DNA from: Pavlovales sp. CCMP2436
Lineage: Eukaryota; Haptophyta; Pavlovophyceae; Pavlovales
Length of the DNA stretch: 26,473 nucleotides
Assembly: GCA_026770615.1 (NCBI GenBank)
Contig: MU631749.1
Location: 31,796-58,268, forward strand
Direction: 5' to 3'
Part shown: one piece after another, positions 1 through 8,446 of the stretch
How positions within the stretch are numbered: the stretch's first letter is position 1
Layout of the letters: the number at the start of each line of letters is the position of its first letter
Made by a program: the position numbers and the translations under genes
Notes under the pieces: generated by a model
Told to the model about the DNA's origin: nothing
Databases searched by the model: none
The model's input: only the letters and a program-made list of their open reading frames with translations

Positions 1-805
1 CGAAGATGTCTTCCGCCTCGGTGCGCACGTGCGCACCCATTCTCATCGCAACCTCAGCCAGGAGGGCGAGGAGCGGATCGTGCCTGAGCTTGGAGATGTG
101 GTCGCCGGTGACGCTCTGCCCGGTGGCCGCGACAATGTTGTCTCCGTGTACGTCGATGTCGCGGTTGAACAACCGCGCGCCGCGCGCGGCTAGGCCGACG
201 CAAATGGGACTCGGGACGCCGAAGAAGCGTGCTGTGATCTCCACCCACTCGCCGATGGTGCAGGCGCCGTAGCCAATCGGAAGCGCGGCCACCCAGGCAG
301 AGCTGTTGCGGTCGATGCTCCTAACCAAGTGCACGACGCGATCGCCCCGCGGGAGCGCGTTGATCCGCATCTTGAGCGCGTCAAACCGCTGAGCCTCGCG
401 GTCCTCGGTGAGGTCCTTCTGCATGTTGAGGCTTGGCTTGCCTGTGAGATCCCTGCGCACTATCGGCCAGGCCTCCTCTGGAGGGAGGTGTAGCACACGG
501 GTTGGCAGTTCTGCGTTGATCATCGCTCCAGCACCGACGCCAGCCTCCTGTTGCATCTCGAGCCAGCAGAAGAGGAACGCCTGTCCCTGCCGTGGTGGCG
601 GTAGCGGTCTGGGGAGGCCTGATCGCGGCAAGTGCAAGTATGACCGCCAGCCATGCGCGCGCATGTCCAGGAAGGAGTTCCGTCCTACTACGAGCGCGAC
701 TTGCGGCACGTCCACGATGTCAAGGAAGTTGGGCACTGCCTGGGTCATGGCGCCACAGAAAGCGGCAAGCGCGATGTCGACCATGCGTCGAAGTCTGGCG
801 CCCCG
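1..805 (-). pseudogene. Retroelement copy A ORF2, C-terminal domain (partial)
   Basis: One reading frame is open from about 803 to the window edge with no stop. It gives roughly 265 residues that match the post-RT region of copy B. Shared blocks include GRNSFLDM, HGWRSY, QGQAF, LHLPPEE, GEWVEITARFFGV and PICVGLAARGARLF. It has lost phase with the RT segment because of a 17-bp tandem duplication at 820-853, and the RT segment also ends at a TAG at 874. By comparison with copy B, the putative nuclease core would follow just beyond the window start. The function of this linker domain is not known to me. Confidence 0.7.
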
Positions 806-819
806 GTAGCGGCGGGGGA

Positions 820-853
820 GTGCGAGGCGGGCAGTGGTGCGAGGCGGGCAGTG
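820..853. repeat. 17-bp perfect tandem duplication that breaks ORF2 of copy A
   Basis: The 17-mer GTGCGAGGCGGGCAGTG occurs twice in a row (820-836 and 837-853). Copy B has a single unit at the matching place. Seventeen is not a multiple of three, so the duplication shifts the frame between the RT end and the C-terminal domain. Confidence 0.85.
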
Positions 854-873
854 GCAAGCTGGTCGTCGTCGAG

Positions 874-2198
874 CTACACTCCTAGTGCGTGTGTCGCCTG
901 CGTGTGGATGATCGCGTCGAAGTGTGTGCACGCGTCGCGCGCCTGGTCCGGGTAGCAGTGGCGGGCAAAGTACTCAAAATTGCGCGCGGTGGAGAAGAGC
1001 GTTAGCAGCCAGAGCTGTTGCTTGTGTGACGAGCTGAGCGTTGCGATGAGCTTGTTTGAGATGCTGGCAATCTCGTCACACTTGCCAGCGAGGGCAAGCT
1101 TAACGTACTCCTCCGAGGCGATTGGGACGCCGTAGCACATGACGCCGTAGTGCGGGGTCAGGGCGCCGTCGATCAGGTGGCTGCGTGTCACCAAGCCACG
1201 GTGAGCGTCGAGAGAGGCGATGTCGGCCTCGTCGATCCAGTATTCACACTTGGACGGCTGCACGACAAGGCCGAGCCGTAAGAAGAGCGCGTCGTGGAAG
1301 CGCTGCATCGCCGCGAAGACGATCCAGGGCGGACCGCACGCGCGCACGTCGTCGTGACCAGCCCGAGCGCCTCCACCGTATGGCCGCAGCTCGGCGTCGA
1401 GCACCTTTAGCTCAGGGTGGATGGAGATGGCAAAGGTGACTCCAGCCTCTACTGACCCTTGAGCGACACCGGTCTCGCCGTCTCTGCCCATGGGCGTCAA
1501 GCCGCCGCCCTTGCCAGTGACGAAGATCGGGTACTTGGGAGCGAGCGTGGCGTAGAAGAGGCGTGCGAGCGGGGCTAGGCCGAGGGAGCTGACGAGGGTG
1601 CGTGCTACCATCTCTGCGCGGTCTCCCTCATTGAAGGCGTTGTAGATGTCGGAGCCTGCGATGCAAAAGTGTGGGTTTTCAAGCAGCTCACGCACCCCAA
1701 AGATGAGCTTGGTGCCGCCTGCCGAGACGAGGACTCCCAGCTGCTGCGGGAAGAGGTATTCCTCGGTCTCACCGCGAAGACCCTTGTTGAGGAAGACCTC
1801 TCTGGTGAGCCCCCGTCTCAGCGCACACGAGATGCCGATTGGCCGCGCAGCCTCCGCGACGCCGACCTGGGCCGCGCACTTGCGGAGCGGCACGCACCGT
1901 GCAGCGCAGAACACAAAGTAGAACCAGGGAGGCAGGTCGCCGTTTGCGAAGGATGATGCCAGCCAGGCGTGTGACTCGAGTACTTGGCGTGCGGCGTCTC
2001 CAACAAAGGGTACGGTCGGAGCAAGCGGTATGAGGTACTCATACTTCCATGGCGACTCGCCCTGGGCCTTGTCGGTCTTGAGCCCGCGATAGGACTCCTG
2101 CATCTCCGAGATGCCGACCACGATCCGGTCAGTGGCGTCGAGGCCTGGAATGACTGGCGGCATGGCCGTCCTTCTGCGCGGGTGCTTTGTGAGCATCT
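874..2198 (-). pseudogene. Reverse transcriptase domain, retroelement copy A ORF2
   Basis: A 440-residue open stretch starts at an ATG at 2196, but the homologous frame extends upstream. RT landmarks counted from that ATG are: fingers region RPIGISCALRRG (118-129); motif A with Asp183 in SDIYNAFNEGDR; motif B VAQGS (244-248); motif C with Asp282-Asp283 in GHDDV, which replaces the usual YADD; and a downstream LVVQPSKCEYW block. The RPI...LRR, NAFN and QG spacing resembles a protist non-LTR RT family. The catalytic aspartates are present. The stretch ends at TAG 874-876, where copy B has a Ser codon, so the nuclease part is cut off. Upstream it is separated from its N-terminal domain by a 7-bp duplication. 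Confidence 0.8.
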
Positions 2199-2205
2199 AG
2201 CATCT
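2192..2205. repeat. 7-bp tandem duplication (frameshift) in copy A ORF2
   Basis: AGCATCT occurs twice in tandem (2192-2198, 2199-2205). Copy B has one unit in an otherwise alignable stretch (around 22955) and reads through. The seven extra bases explain why the RT N-terminal domain and the RT core lie in different frames in copy A. Confidence 0.85.
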
Positions 2206-2926
2206 GCTGCAGCACAACTGGGTCCAAGATGTCGGCGAGGCCATGGCTCTCGAGCAGCTTTGCAGCGTCGGAGAACTTGCCTCTGGAGAGGAGGACGACG
2301 GCTGCCTTGATATCTCGCTCAGGGTCGAAAGAGCGGGATCGCCGGGTGTGGCGTTGCTGAGACTCCTTCGCGCAGTCGCTGGACCACTCAGCCACGAGGC
2401 TGCCGAAGTCTCCTCGCTCCCACCGATCGAACCGAGAGGCAAGCAGCCTGGCGGTCGCGAGGCGTCTCTGTTGCCCCCCGCGGGCAGCGGGCTGTTTGCG
2501 GAGTAAGATCGAGGGCAGGACCAACAGCATCTTCAGCGCTCGCACTTCCTCAATCTCATTGTCCGAACCAGAGTGGCGGAGGGCTCTGATGACACGGACA
2601 TTGGCAGCGGCCCATGACTCATGGAAGTCCCGGGGTATGGAGTCGAGTTGCCGAGACGTGTTCCCAGCGTGCCCAGCAGCCTCAGCAATGGTGAGATAGT
2701 CAAGGACAGAGAAGTTGCGTGCGGTCGGGTCTGCGGTCGATCTTGTGGGCAAGGGCATGCTTGGGCGCTCGACTTCCTCGCTTGACTGTGGCGCCTGCCG
2801 TTGGCGACGTAGGGGTGGTGGTGGCAGTCCGCGCCCGTCAGGTGGCGTGCTCCCACCTCCACCCCACCCCCTCACGACCCGTCCTACCCCTACCACGGCC
2901 GTGGCTGTGGCATCTGCCCCGAGCAC
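2199..2926 (-). pseudogene. RT N-terminal domain of retroelement copy A ORF2
   Basis: About 240 residues align closely with copy B at 22950-23690. Shared blocks include LRRQRQAP, MPLPTR, FSVLDYLTIAE, AGNTSRQLD, IPRDFHE, VRALKMLL, LLRKQPAARGG and PERDIKAAV. The segment LLSRGKFSDAAKLLESHGLA resembles a repeated helical pattern I associate with the region before the RT in related protist elements. Here it is followed by a truncated tail because the 7-bp duplication shifts the frame. The start is not certain: coding becomes recognisable after a G-rich stretch (about 2926-2820) that overlaps the end of ORF1 in another frame. Confidence 0.7.
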
Positions 2927-3205
2927 TGCCAGGCGGCGGTGTTGGTGGCTGTGGCGGTGCCTGAGGTGGCGGCGGTGGTTGTGGTGGTGGCAGCGGCGGC
3001 GGTGGTTGTGGTGGCGGTTGTGTTGGCGTTAGCTGCTGCTGAGGCGGAGGGCCCGGCGTCGGCCGCTGCTGCTGTGTCCGTGCACGCGTTGTCCGCTGTG
3101 GCTGGAGGGGGGGTGGGGGTGGTGGTGACGATGGTGGTGGCGGTGGCGGTGGCTGATGTGGTGGTGGCTGCAGCGGCGGCGGGGAGCCGGCTATGTGGTC
3201 TCTCC
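2838..3205 (-). pseudogene. ORF1 Pro-rich and RG-rich tail, retroelement copy A
   Basis: The frame reads DHIAGSPPPLQPPP at its start, matching DHIAGSVPLLQPLP of copy B. A long Pro/Gln-rich tract follows, then an Arg/Gly run (GRGRGRTGRE) before a TGA at 2838. RG-rich tails often bind nucleic acid, which would suit a gag-like ORF1 product; that is inference. The tail is one base out of phase with the upstream gag-like domain (shift near 3205) compared with copy B. Antisense valine/alanine-rich ORFs here are shadows of the proline codons. Confidence 0.6.
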
Positions 3206-4615
3206 GGCGTCCGCGTCGGCTGTTGAGAGCAATGTTGCAGCGGTAGCTTCGGCCTCGAGGTTGGCGGCATTGGCGAGGGAGGTTTGGCGGGCGGGTGGGA
3301 GTATGTGCGCACATGCATCGACCCGAGTGCGTTCGGAATCAGCGTTTGAGTTGGCTCGGACTTTGGAGGCGTATTTGGTGGCGTGGAGCTCGAAGAGCAA
3401 GGGCCGGCTGGCCTGGGCAGGGGTCGAGCAGCTGCCGCCGCAGAGCCCTTTCTAACCAGTGGCGCGGTAGTTGGGGAGAAGGTCCACGTCGTTTAGGTGG
3501 AGATGCTGAGGCTGCGCACGGACGTCTTGATTGAACCCAATTGTGGTAGTGCTGTCAATGGCTTGCAGTGCACGTTGGCAGATGGTGTAAATCAAGGTGG
3601 CCGAGAGCTCGTGAAGTACGGTGCAGCCCTCGGCTCTGCGCCAGAGCTTGTCGATGTGCAGCCCCTTGGCGCAGCTCAGATGGAATGCCTTCTTGATATT
3701 CTTGTCCGAGGCCGCAAGTGTTTCTTCGGGGCTCTGATCCAGAGGCACCTCACTAGGCGCGATGGCCTTCGGCTCGACGGGCAGCGCGGCGAGGATCGCA
3801 CGTGCGAGCGTGCGCCCCCGACGGGTACGGTCAACTCTGATAGGGCCGCCCACTGCGTGGAGCAGTGCATGTATCTTGCAGTAGGACGTAATGATGTGAG
3901 CTGCGATGGGGTGGTCTTGGGGAGCTGGCACTTGCGCTGGCGCACCACCTCGCATGCGGCACATAGAGCGCAGTGTTGCCTCGTTCTCGATGTCGTAATC
4001 CCGAAGTGGGCGCTGGTCGTCCAACTGTCTGCCTTCGCAGGTGAGGAAGTAGAGATCGGATGCGATGCCGGTCTTGTGCTTGATGGCGTCTTTGACCATT
4101 CCGACCGTAAAGTGTGGCTTCACCTCGAGCACGAGCGTTTGGCGACCGAGGATCACGACAAAGATGTACATCGGGCTGCGCAATTGGCTGGGCGGTGAGC
4201 TCTGCGGCAGGCTCAGCAGCAGCAGCGGGCTGGGCGGAGCGGCGGGCTCTGCGGCGGTATGCTTGACGGCGGCGGCTGGGGGGTGGCGTGGGGAGCGCCA
4301 GCAGGCTGGGTGGTGACGGACTGGGTGGTGGGCTGAGCGGCGGCAGCGATGGCTGCAGCGGACTTGGCAGCGACGACGACGTTGGTGACGGTGGTGACGG
4401 TGGTGGCGGGCTCGGCGGCGGGCTGGGCGACGGCGGGCTGGGTCGTGGGCTGGGCGGCAGATTGAACGGCAGGCCCGGCGGCGGGCTGGGTGGCGGGCTA
4501 GTCGGCGGGCTGGCTCTGGGCGGCGGGCTGGGTTGTGGGCTGGACGGTGGGCTGGGCGGTGGGCTTTGGCGGCGGTAGGGGCGGCGTCGATGGAGTGGAC
4601 TGGGAAGCGGGTGGG
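3206..4615 (-). pseudogene. ORF1 of retroelement copy A: Pro/Ala-rich linker, ubiquitin-like domain, gag-like domain
   Basis: The ubiquitin-like fold lies at 4171-3944. It begins MYIFVVILGRQTLVLEVKP, carries TVGMVKDAI and GRQLDDQRPLRDYDI, and ends in RMRGG, matching ubiquitin from its first strand to the Leu-Arg-Gly-Gly type end. Upstream is a Pro/Ala-rich linker sharing SPLLL with copy B. Downstream is an unrecognised domain conserved in both copies (LARAILAALPV, GLHIDKLWR, HELSATLIY, CQRALQ, NYRATG). TAG 3452-3454 stands where copy B has Trp; the same frame then stays open to 3191. No ATG start is evident for the whole, because the linker is open upstream of the first Met. Confidence 0.75.
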
Positions 4616-4775
4616 CAGGGTGTCGCGGGCAATAAGGAGCCGTAGTGTTCAGAAGCTGAACCTCGTTTTTTTGCCTTGTTCGTGTGTAATTTAAGCAAAT
4701 TTAAGCATTGTTTGTATGTAATTTTCTAAGAAGCTCAGCTCAAAATTCGCCCCTCTTATTGCCCGCGATCCCCTG
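4616..4775. mobile_element. MITE-like element with about 21-bp terminal inverted repeats
   Basis: The left end (4616-4636) starts CAGGG and contains TCGCGGGCAATAAG. The right end (4755-4775) is its reverse complement, with two mismatches just inside the CAGGG. The 118-bp interior is AT-rich with no coding. CAGGG ends are seen in some hAT-type elements, but I find no matching target-site duplication in the flanks, so the family is unassigned. It sits exactly at the 5' boundary of retroelement copy A. Confidence 0.5.
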
Positions 4776-5100
4776 TATCTCAGACGCCGTTGTTAAATCT
4801 AGCCTAAAAAAAACCTAGGTTTGGCTGAAGAGGCACGATCAGTCGTGATCACGCCGGTTCGTGAAGGGACTTTAGGACCATTACAAATGAAAATATCGTT
4901 CACAGAGGAAATGTTTAAGCTGTTTGGAAGGGCCCTCCGAAATTCGGCGCATCGGTCACGCCGAACCGCTGCCGAGTCTGTACCTTCCAAGCTGCACGAG
5001 TCCTGCTAGGTCCGAACAAGCCTGTTTCGCCGCCCAGGCCCACACACACCAGCTGTACCCACGGGGACTCGTCAATCAGCATCGAGACGATATCATAGAC
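4776..5100 (+). other. Unassigned stretch with a short possible exon (4821-5009)
   Basis: This stretch is less GC-rich than its surroundings. A plus-strand frame of 62 codons at 4821-5009 has a plausible mixed composition (for example MKISFTEEMFKLFGRALR) but starts with TTG and matches nothing I recognise. A small palindrome-like segment lies near 4838-4852. The 15-mer GGGGACTCGTCAATC occurs at 5063 and again at 5125, which hints at a diverged duplication leading into the next gene. No promoter can be defined. Confidence 0.25.
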
Positions 5101-5140
5101 GTTGCCGTTGGCGCCGCGCCTGGCGGGGACTCGTCAATCG

Positions 5141-5334
5141 GCATCCAGGAGGAGGGCCGCGGGCCGGCAGGAGACGTCTCGAGCCGCGGCAGCGAGGTCG
5201 AGACCACGGCATCGCAGCTGGGCGAGCGGATCAACATCAGCATCCAGGAGGAGGGCCGCGGGCCGGCAGGAGACGTCTCGAGCCGCGGCAGCGAGGTCGA
5301 GACCACGGCATCGCAGCTGGGCGAGCGGATCAAC
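5141..5334 (+). repeat. 99-bp in-frame tandem duplication in the TIR/lectin gene
   Basis: A unit starting GCATCCAGGAGGAGGGCC repeats with period 99 bp (starts at 5141 and 5240), with about 95 bp identical. It duplicates a 33-residue Glu/Ser-rich segment that includes QEEGRGPAGDVSSRG and ends QLGERIN. The near-perfect identity implies recent duplication. Confidence 0.85.
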
Positions 5335-6067
5335 TTCGCACTGCGCGCCGCTCTGCACTTCGCTTCAGGGTCACTTTCATACCGCGCACGCTGGGCATCG
5401 TGTGTGAGATGCTTGGCCTGGCGCTGGTGGCCTTCTACGAGAACCGCACCGTTGGTTTTGCGGTGAGCCGGTGCCTGCTCAGCCTGTGCCTGCCCATGCT
5501 GCTGCTCTCGGCGCCCTCGACTGACACGCGTACGGTGGTGGTGCTGAGCGTAACGACTGTCGCGAACTTCTTCATCTATGCATTCCTCAGCTTCCAAGTG
5601 GCTTCCAGCATATTCCAGAGCGTTGCAACCACGCCCGTTTGCGCGCAGCACTTCCAACTCCTGGTCAGGCCTCATTGCTACCTTGCGTGCAGGTTCGCCT
5701 GCCTCCTTCTGAGTGTGCTGCTGGTATTAAGGCTGGCGCAGAGAGTCGCCCCGCCCAGCGCCTGCGCCGCGCTGAGCGGCGGCCTGCTCATGCCGATCAC
5801 AACGCGGCAGCTGCTGGCCGAGTTGTGAAATGCGTGTGCTATAGTGTACTTCGTTGGCGTTTCCGCCTGGCTGTACTACATTTGTGCCTTCTTCGTGATT
5901 GTGCCTGCTTTTTACGAGACGCACCACTTCGCTTTGCTCGTCGGCCCATTGCCAGTCCTCCTGTTCACCATCTTTTTCTGCTCAAACGCCCGCGTGCGGG
6001 CACTCGTGCACGCTTGGCTCGCGTCGCGTGGGCAGGGCGTGTCAGCGGCTGCGGGCGTGGCGGCGCT

Positions 6068-6075
6068 GATCGATC
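6068..6075 (+). repeat. 4-bp GATC duplication causing a frameshift
   Basis: GATCGATC lies between the membrane-helix frame (ending VAALI) and the TIR-like frame (continuing NADPRV). With a single GATC the two frames would be in phase, so this duplication is the simplest cause of the frame change here. Confidence 0.6.
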
Positions 6076-6369
6076 GGCAACGCGGACCCTCGGGTTACCA
6101 TTGCCGAGGGGCGGCGACGCCTGCGCGGGGTCTCCTGCGCAGTTCTCGAGAGCGACGTGTTCTCGAGCTCCGCCCTCTCGGATCGCTGGACGAACATGGC
6201 CAGTCCCGCCGAGCTCGACTCGATAGGTGTGCTCCCTGCTTCAGGTCGCTCGACACCCAGACGTGAGCGCGATGGCCCTAACGCTTGCCCCTATATCCCA
6301 CTCTGCCCAGATGCATTTGTCTCGCACAGCTGGTATGACGACCCAGCGGCCAAGTGGGAAGTGCTGCAG

Positions 6370-6474
6370 GTATGTGCACCTTGTGAACGGCCTCTCTCCC
6401 TCCCAGCCTTGTTTTCACCATCTACCTACATACCTCACTCCGTCCCAACCCACCCACAACCATACACCTCGCAG
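6370..6474 (+). other. Intron (GT-AG, 105 bp) in the TIR-like domain
   Basis: Donor CTGCAG/GTATGT and acceptor CCTCGCAG/GCGTGG, with a pyrimidine-rich interior. Removing it joins WEVLQ to AWRAEF, the continuous reading expected for this domain. It is 35 codons long with no stop, so it is invisible to simple ORF calling. Confidence 0.75.
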
Positions 6475-6636
6475 GCGTGGCGCGCTGAGTTCGACGAGCG
6501 CAACCGCTGCGAGCCCAGCATCTGGATCGACAAGTGCTGCATCCTCGTGAACAGTGGTGACCTGCCTTGCCTCCCTATCTTCCTCTCTGGCTGCCGCAAG
6601 CTGCTCATCATCGCGGGCCCCACGTTTCTCAACCGG

Positions 6637-6774
6637 GTGCGCGCTGTGATCAGCTACTGCCATTTGCTCTGCCTGTTGTCAGCGTGCTGCGCTGATCAGC
6701 GCCTAGCTCATACGTGTGTGTGCTCGCTTATCCACTCCCCCCCCCCGCCTTCCTCTTGCTTCCCACATCATCAG
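6637..6774 (+). other. Intron (GT-AG, 138 bp) in the TIR-like domain
   Basis: Donor AACCGG/GTGCGC and acceptor CATCATCAG/CTGTGG, with a C-rich pyrimidine tract before the acceptor. Removal joins PTFLNR to LWCIVEL, the classic R-x-WC-x-x-EL style helix of TIR folds. The length is a multiple of three and stop-free. Confidence 0.75.
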
Positions 6775-7707
6775 CTGTGGTGCATCGTCGAGCTGTTTAT
6801 CTTCGAGCAGATGCATTCGTTCGACTTCGAGACTGCCCGCGATGCGACACTCTCCTCACACGTGAAGCTGCGCCTGTGCCCCGGCTGTGACCTCCAACAT
6901 CTTGAGCGCTTTTTCGTGGCCGATGCTGTCTGCTTCGTGCCCGAGGATGCGGAGCGGCTCTTGGCCTGCATCGAGGTCTCATGTGGCTCCATAGAGGGCT
7001 TTAACGCGCGCACGCGCCAGCTCCTCTTGAGGCTACGCAAACTGTGGGAGTCCGAGAACCCAATGGGCATGATTCCGCGTCGCCCTAATAACCCCTCACC
7101 CACTTTGGGCGCGGCGGCGCTCGCCATGAGCCCGCGCCGCCCGCACCGGTTTGGTGCAGGGGCCGACGACAAGTCGGGGGCGCACGCGGCCTGGTGGCGG
7201 CAGCCGTGGCTGAGGGGCCACAGAACGGTGCACATCGCCCTGGCCCAGGGGGGCAGTGCTGAGGGGGGAATTGCGGCCGCCTTTCCGCCCGCCGCCGCGC
7301 GCGTCCTCTCTCCGTCCACCGCCGTGCGCGGGCTGCGCGGCAGGGCGTGCGCAGCGTGCAAGTATGGCGTGGCGCGCTGGTGCCAGCTGTGCGTGGTGGC
7401 GGTCGCACTCGCGCTGGACGCTACGATTTTCATGCGCTACGCGAGCAGGGCGTCTTTGCCCATCCTGGCAGACTGCGCAGCCTGCGCGGATGAGCTGCGC
7501 CTGCTGAGCGTCGATGCGCAGGGCTGGATGTACGAGAGCGAGCAGGCGCGCGTGACGCGCAGCGGGCGTGCGTTCCGCTACTCTAATGCGTCCACGCACC
7601 GCACGCGCGCGCTTGGCCGCGATGCCGCGGCCGCGGTGTGCGCTGGTGAGGGTGGCCGGCTGGCGCTGCCGAGCAGTACGGCCGAGGAGCGCCAGCTGCG
7701 CTGCATC

Positions 7708-7797
7708 ATGGGCGTTGCCTCGTATGGCACATGGACCGCTGCGCAGCAAACCATGGGCGTTGCCTCGTACGGCACATGGACCGCTGCGAAGCAAGCG
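7708..7797 (+). repeat. 45-bp in-frame tandem duplication inside the lectin-like domain
   Basis: MGVASYGTWTAAQQT is followed by MGVASYGTWTAAKQA (7708-7752, 7753-7797), with only a few base differences. It doubles the central Trp-containing strand of the lectin-like fold and could disturb folding. Confidence 0.9.
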
Positions 7798-7905
7798 GAC
7801 GGTTGCATCCTCATGCTACCAGCCGGAAACATGATGACTTCATGCGCCGGCGCCTATCACTACTTCTGTGAGCGGTAGTAGTCCGGACTGGAATTTCTCC
7901 CTTTC

Positions 7906-7927
7906 GATGCCGACCGGGGTCGGCATC
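7906..7927 (+). promoter_or_regulatory. Perfect hairpin 27 bp after the stop codon
   Basis: GATGCCGACC pairs with GGTCGGCATC around a GG loop (10-bp perfect stem). Its position just after the coding end (7878) suggests a 3'-UTR or 3'-end structure. No polyadenylation signal can be assigned. Confidence 0.45.
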
Positions 7928-7949
7928 AGTGTGTTTGTGTGTGGGGGGT

Positions 7950-7986
<37 letters not shown>

Positions 7987-8225
7987 CCCCCCCCCCCAGT
8001 GTGGGGGGTCAGTGTGAGGCGGGAGCGGAGCCCCCGCCGCTCAGCGGCCTCAGTGTAGGTAGGGGCGCGCAGCGCCTCCACACTGACGTTCTCAGGGTGG
8101 CAGGCGTGGGCGGCGGCCGTAGGCCGCCGCCGCAGCCGCCCACCCAATATAATATTTATTTGGGCCTATTTGCGCAAATACAAACAATATAGACAAGTTA
8201 AAATTATTGATATCGTTACGCGAGT
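7928..8225. repeat. G-tract/C-tract and GC-rich hairpins; no gene
   Basis: An unbroken run of about 33 G (7950-7982) is followed immediately by 15 C (7983-7997), a self-complementary tract that is error-prone in sequencing. Further on, GGCGGCC/GGCCGCC (8112-8118, 8122-8128) and the outer pair GTGGGCGGC/GCCGCCCAC form a stem. TATTTGCGCAAATA (8167-8180) is a perfect palindrome. I see no supported coding in this stretch. Confidence 0.6.
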
Positions 8226-8400
8226 GGAGCAAGCCAGCGCCGAGAGCATCGAGGCAGATGGGGCAGTGGATGCGCTCGGCCGCCTTTGCCTCCGTGAACG
8301 ACAGGTACTCCATCTGCTTGTCACCGATCGTGTAGAAGAGCGGCAGGCGGCCTCCCTCGTCACTTTCTTCCATCGCTACGTCGAAGCGTAACTAACTTTA
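8226..8400 (-). pseudogene. Possible RING-type zinc-finger gene fragment
   Basis: On the minus strand the frame reads MEESDEGGRLPLFYTIGDKQ, then a charged helix-like stretch and IHCPICLDALGAGLLHS. HCPICLDAL is the usual opening of a RING finger, but the remaining Cys/His ligands are missing: the frame runs into AT-rich sequence. There is a stop shortly upstream of the Met. It may be a fragment, or an exon whose continuation I cannot see. No splice site is convincing. Confidence 0.3.
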
Positions 8401-8446
8401 TTGTAATAGTTAAATCAATGGAAATGAAGATGAAATGTCTTCTTTA

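Larger units (their letters stand above)
1..4615 (-). mobile_element. LINE-like retroelement with ubiquitin-like domain, copy A (partial)
   Basis: Minus-strand coding runs from about 4615 down to the first base of the window. It aligns module by module with copy B (19966-26473). The order is Pro/Ala-rich linker, ubiquitin-like domain, gag-like domain, Pro-rich and RG-rich tail, RT N-terminal domain, RT and C-terminal domain. The upstream half seen in copy B (first ubiquitin-like domain and ankyrin-like repeats) is absent here, and coding stops where the inverted-repeat element at 4616 begins. 5' truncation is common for target-primed retrotransposons. The 3' end lies outside the window. The copy is dead: it has in-frame stops at 3452 and 874 and frameshifts near 3205, 2199 and 830. 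Confidence 0.8.
5101..7878 (+). pseudogene. Multi-pass membrane protein with TIR-like and C-type-lectin-like domains (probably disrupted)
   Basis: Reading along the gene: a charged N-terminal segment (frame 1, to about 5355); about six hydrophobic helices (frame 3, 5391-5990, for example SLCLPMLLLSA and FALLVGPLPVLLFTIFF); then in frame 1 a TIR-like domain (DAFVSHSWYDD, SIWIDKCC, LPIFLSGCRKLLIIAGP, LWCIVELF), a further helix (7378-7443), and a C-type-lectin-like end (CAGEGGRLALPSS, GTWTAA, C...YHYFCER). Two GT-AG introns (6370-6474, 6637-6774) interrupt the TIR-like part. Breaks: a frame change near 5350-5360, TGA 5826-5828 between helices, and a GATC duplication at 6068-6075. The domain order suggests an extracellular lectin-like sensor with a cytoplasmic TIR-like output; that role is inference. 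Missed introns or assembly errors could mimic some of the breaks. Confidence 0.6.

Noticed and set aside
2939..3314. Valine/alanine-rich and histidine/threonine-rich frames
   Set aside because: They are alternative readings of the proline-codon repeat in ORF1 copy A.
4608..4783. 8-bp target-site duplication for an hAT assignment
   Set aside because: The eight bases on each side of the inverted-repeat element do not match.
4838..4875. tRNA-like or Pol III box (GGTTCG) signal
   Set aside because: No cloverleaf stems can be formed around it.
5101..5358. CRISPR-like or satellite array
   Set aside because: There are only two units, contiguous without spacers and in frame with coding: a tandem duplication.
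5826..5828. TGA as a selenocysteine codon
   Set aside because: It lies between hydrophobic helices with other breaks nearby. I see no convincing SECIS-like structure in the 3' region, and a nonsense change is simpler.
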